NCBI RefSeq assembly: GCF_029542785.1
Contig: NC_083370.1
Location: 1,858,001 to 1,922,000 of the forward strand
DNA: 64,000 nucleotides
Source of the DNA: Malassezia japonica
Lineage: Eukaryota; Basidiomycota; Malasseziomycetes; Malasseziales; Malasseziaceae
Reading direction: 5' to 3'
The notes beneath the pieces are model-generated. The model did not search any database. It was not told the DNA's origin and saw only the letters and a program-made list of their open reading frames with translations. Shown here one piece after another: positions 61,587-64,000 of the stretch (position 1 is its first letter; the number at the start of each line of letters is the position of its first letter). Position numbers and translations under genes: made by a program.

Positions 61587-63283
61587 ATGGCCTGGACGGC
61601 GCAGGGGGCACCGCTGCGCCGCGGCATGGTGTGGGCGCGTACGCTAGCGACGCGCGCGGCAAAGCCGCTAAGACAACTCGAGAGGCTGCAGAGCCTTGTA
61701 CAGCAAGTATCGCGCACGAACGGCGTAGGCGAAAAACGCGCCATCCTCGCGTCGTTTGCCGATCTCGCCCCGATTCTCGAGCGGTACGTCGAGAAGGACT
61801 GACCCAGGCTGTATTTGCGCACGATGCGGTTCCACGTAACGTCGGGTGCACTGAGAAAGTACATGATGCGGGAGGACAAGGCGCAGACGCTTTCTGTCCC
61901 CGTCCCGCCCACGCTCGAGGGTCTGCTGGACCAGCTCGCTGCACGGACCGTGTCCGGCCACGACGCCAAGGACTTGATCTGTGCATTCCTCAAGAGGCAC
62001 GGGATAATGGCGCATCACGATAAAGAGACGCAGCGTGCGCCGACGTCGACGTCGCTCACCGTCCTGGACATCTTCTTTCGGTGCCTCGACCGGAATCTCC
62101 AAGCAGGCATTTCGCAGGCGACGCTACGCTCTGTGATGCATGCGGACGAATCGCAAGGAGCGGTGCAGCGCTTCTTGGCGGCGTTGAATTCTTCCGGAAA
62201 CGTGTCCTCCTTCCCGATGGAAATGGCACTTGCACATATAGGCTCGCCGGCCAAGGTCGTGAAGCGCATGCAGCGCTCGGCATGGTACGCCTCGCGCAAG
62301 GTGGACGGCGTGCGATGCGTAACGGTCGTTTCGATAAACGCCAAATCCAAGCGTATCACCGACGTCTATACGCTCTCCCGCAGTGGGCGGCCGCTCGAGG
62401 CCTTGGCGCCGTTCCGTGCGCAGCTAGCCGAGGACCTGGGCGCGTATCCCCGCCTTGCGCGCCTGGCGGGCGCCCCCGATGCGAACGGGCGTGCCCACCT
62501 TGTGCTTGACGGCGAACTGTGTGCACTGCAGCCCGCCGGCGACGACGGGCGTACGACGTCCTATGTCGAGGACTTTGCGCATACTCTCTCGGTCGTCCGG
62601 CGGCAGACGCCCAGCACGACGCCGATCATCTACTTTCCTTTCGATTGCATGCCCCTCGAGGCGTTTGTGTGCTGGCGCACGGCGCTGGAAAGAGGCACCG
62701 CCCCCCCTTTTTCCGAGCGCTATGCATCGCTCGAAGCGCTCGTCGCATGGAGTCTCGCCGAGCGCCCCGCGACGTGCCTGCGGCGCCTGGAACAGTGGCG
62801 CGTGCGCGACGCCGCGTCGCTCGATGCGCTCGTCGACCGTGCGGCGCATGCGCAGTGGGAAGGACTCATGCTGCGTGAAGACATTGGCTACGAAGGGCGG
62901 CGGACGCAGTCGCTACTCAAACTGCGTCCGACGCAAGAGGCCGAGTACGTCGTCCAGGACGTCGTCCTGGCCTCGATGCGTCTCCCGATCAACGGGAAGT
63001 ATGCCGTGTACGAAGCCGTATCGCGTACGTGATTGCGCTAATGCAGACATTGTGATCGATCATGAAGGCGTCCCCGTCTCGGTCGGCTCGGGCTTTTCTG
63101 CCGAGGAGCGGCTGCGGTACGCACAGCACCCCGACGCGCTGCGCGGCAAGACTGTGACGGTTGCATGTACGTGGCCCCACTTACCCAGACTTTCAAGAGT
63201 CCGAGGCCGTGGCGCGTGGCGAGGCACGCTCTCTGCGATTCCCCGTCGTGAAAGGCGTCTACGACGCGGCGCGGACGCTCTAG
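61587..63283 (+). CDS. Small ATP-dependent DNA ligase (nucleotidyltransferase + OB fold)
   Basis: Exons 61587-61783, 61808-63024, 63047-63166, 63189-63283; introns of 24, 22 and 22 nt; 542 residues. Short helical N-terminus with RFHVTSGALRKYM, motif I KVDG in ASRKVDGVR (adenylated Lys), motif III LDGELCAL, IIIa FPFDCM, IV EGLMLRED, V LLKLRP, then an OB fold (VGSGFSAEERLR ... LRFPVVKGVYD) built by the last two exons. It has no LIG1/LIG3/LIG4 accessory domains (PCNA box, ZnF, BRCT), so it is an extra ligase. The Arg-rich, acid-free first 25 residues could be a mitochondrial presequence (inference). Its TAG overlaps the stop of the next gene. Confidence 0.88.
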
Positions 63284-63961
63284 CCGAGGTCGCCTCCCAT
63301 CCAGGCGAATACAAGGAAAGCGCAGCCGTACGGCGAGGCGAGCTGCGTGAGTAGAGATACGTACGCGATTCAGCAGGTAGCCGAGCGGCGCCGCGACGCG
63401 CGTCGCGCGCGGGCCATACGATCGCACCGCACGCACGAGGCGCGCGCCCAGCGAGCCCGGCTCGGGCCGCATCGCGCTCAGCAGCGACGTCGGCGGCGGC
63501 GGCAGCGCGGGAGGCGCGGCGCCCCACGGCCGCGGCGCAGACGACTTGCACAGCTCGGGGTAGACAAACGGCCGCAGGAAGTAGGTCTGAGCGAGCAGGC
63601 GCAGCCCCGTCGCGCGCGAGCCCGGCGGCGCCGTGAGGCGCGCGTACCTGAACAGCTTCTCGATCGTGCTCTGTGAGTAGCGTTTCGTGCGCGCCTTGAA
63701 TCGCGCGCGCATCGCGCGCACTTCGCGCGGCGCACGCGGCGTGGCGCGCGGCGTATGCGGTGCGGAGGCCGCGACGACGTTCTCCCGCGCGCTGTTCAGC
63801 AGGTGCGGCAGGCGCACGCGGCGGCGGAGCGGGCGCAGGCGGCGCACCGACTGGGTATGGGAGACGCGGGGCACGGGGTACATGGTGCGGACCGGGCGCA
63901 CGGTGTAGGCGACCGACGCCTGGCGGTGCGGCGGCACGCGCATCTTCGCTGGCTCGCCCAT
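63280..63961 (-). CDS. Unrecognised basic protein (may extend beyond window)
   Basis: Exons 63365-63961 and 63280-63342 around a 22-nt intron; 219 residues from the first Met. The frame stays open to the right edge, so the N-terminus may be longer. The first 120 residues are very Arg-rich (RRLRPLRRRVRLPHLLN, RARFKARTKRY), followed by LRLLAQTYFLRPFVYPEL and a hydrophobic C-terminus GCAFLVFAWMGGDLG made by splicing. It could be a mitochondrial or membrane-associated protein, but I recognise no family. The intron has the standard GTACGT/CTCACGCAG signals, which supports the frame. Confidence 0.6.
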
Positions 63962-64000
63962 TGCCGACGCCGCGCGCGAGCGTGGGCGCTGAGGGACGTG

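Overview
The window is a gene-dense, GC-rich piece of a nuclear fungal chromosome. Gene content (FACT, SWR1, RPB9, DASH, NADH-type GLT1, PDX1-type vitamin B6 synthase, OPT transporter, Atg8), spacers that are usually tens of bases, and many tiny introns point to a basidiomycete yeast, most likely Malassezia or a close relative. The genus is an inference from style and content; no rRNA or marker gene confirms it. I see 36 protein genes (two cut or possibly cut by the window edges) and no convincing tRNA, rRNA, transposon or CRISPR.

Layout, left to right. 1-10.7 kb: RCL1 (ribosome biogenesis, partial), a DENND11/LCHN-like protein, spliceosomal MFAP1, an ARL5-type GTPase, the SWR1 ATPase, ATP synthase epsilon (ATP15) and a DUF423/TMEM256 membrane protein. 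10.8-25 kb: a NUP1/NUP153-like FG nucleoporin, a TBC Rab-GAP, a CDC50 flippase subunit, a GTPBP1-like GTPase, an OCA6-like phosphatase, a KES1/OSH4 sterol-PI4P exchanger and the SSN6/CYC8 corepressor. 25-38 kb: PDX1/SNZ1, Rieske protein RIP1, a short SPT16, ATG8, a PP4R1-like HEAT protein, an OPT transporter and a class II cAMP phosphodiesterase. 39-50 kb: GLT1 glutamate synthase, PRP31, ADE12 and SDH4. 50-64 kb: RPB9, PDA1, a xanthine phosphoribosyltransferase, MPO1, TRAPPC13, TTI2, HEL2, DAD1, TRM11, a small ATP-dependent DNA ligase and an unrecognised protein.

The dominant unusual signal is the splicing system. I could place 53 coding introns in 23 genes by conserved protein continuity, phase and splice signals; 23 of them are exactly 22 nt and 32 are 22-24 nt. 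They typically begin GTACGT, GTAGGT or GTGCGT and end with a CTNAC branch site fused to the acceptor (for example CTAACGCAG). Many split genes are therefore invisible to ordinary ORF reading; SDH4 even has 9-nt and 12-nt exons.

A second notable point is that the SPT16 gene here lacks the large N-terminal peptidase-like domain, with a full promoter and the divergent ATG8 gene where that domain should lie. Two further genes (the FG nucleoporin and HEL2) need a reading-frame change near the 3' end. Convergent genes can end with abutting (TAGCTA) or overlapping (CTAG) stop codons, and CACGTG boxes recur in the short promoters, twice inside the last codons of the upstream gene. The genes are housekeeping genes of many pathways and do not form a functional cluster.
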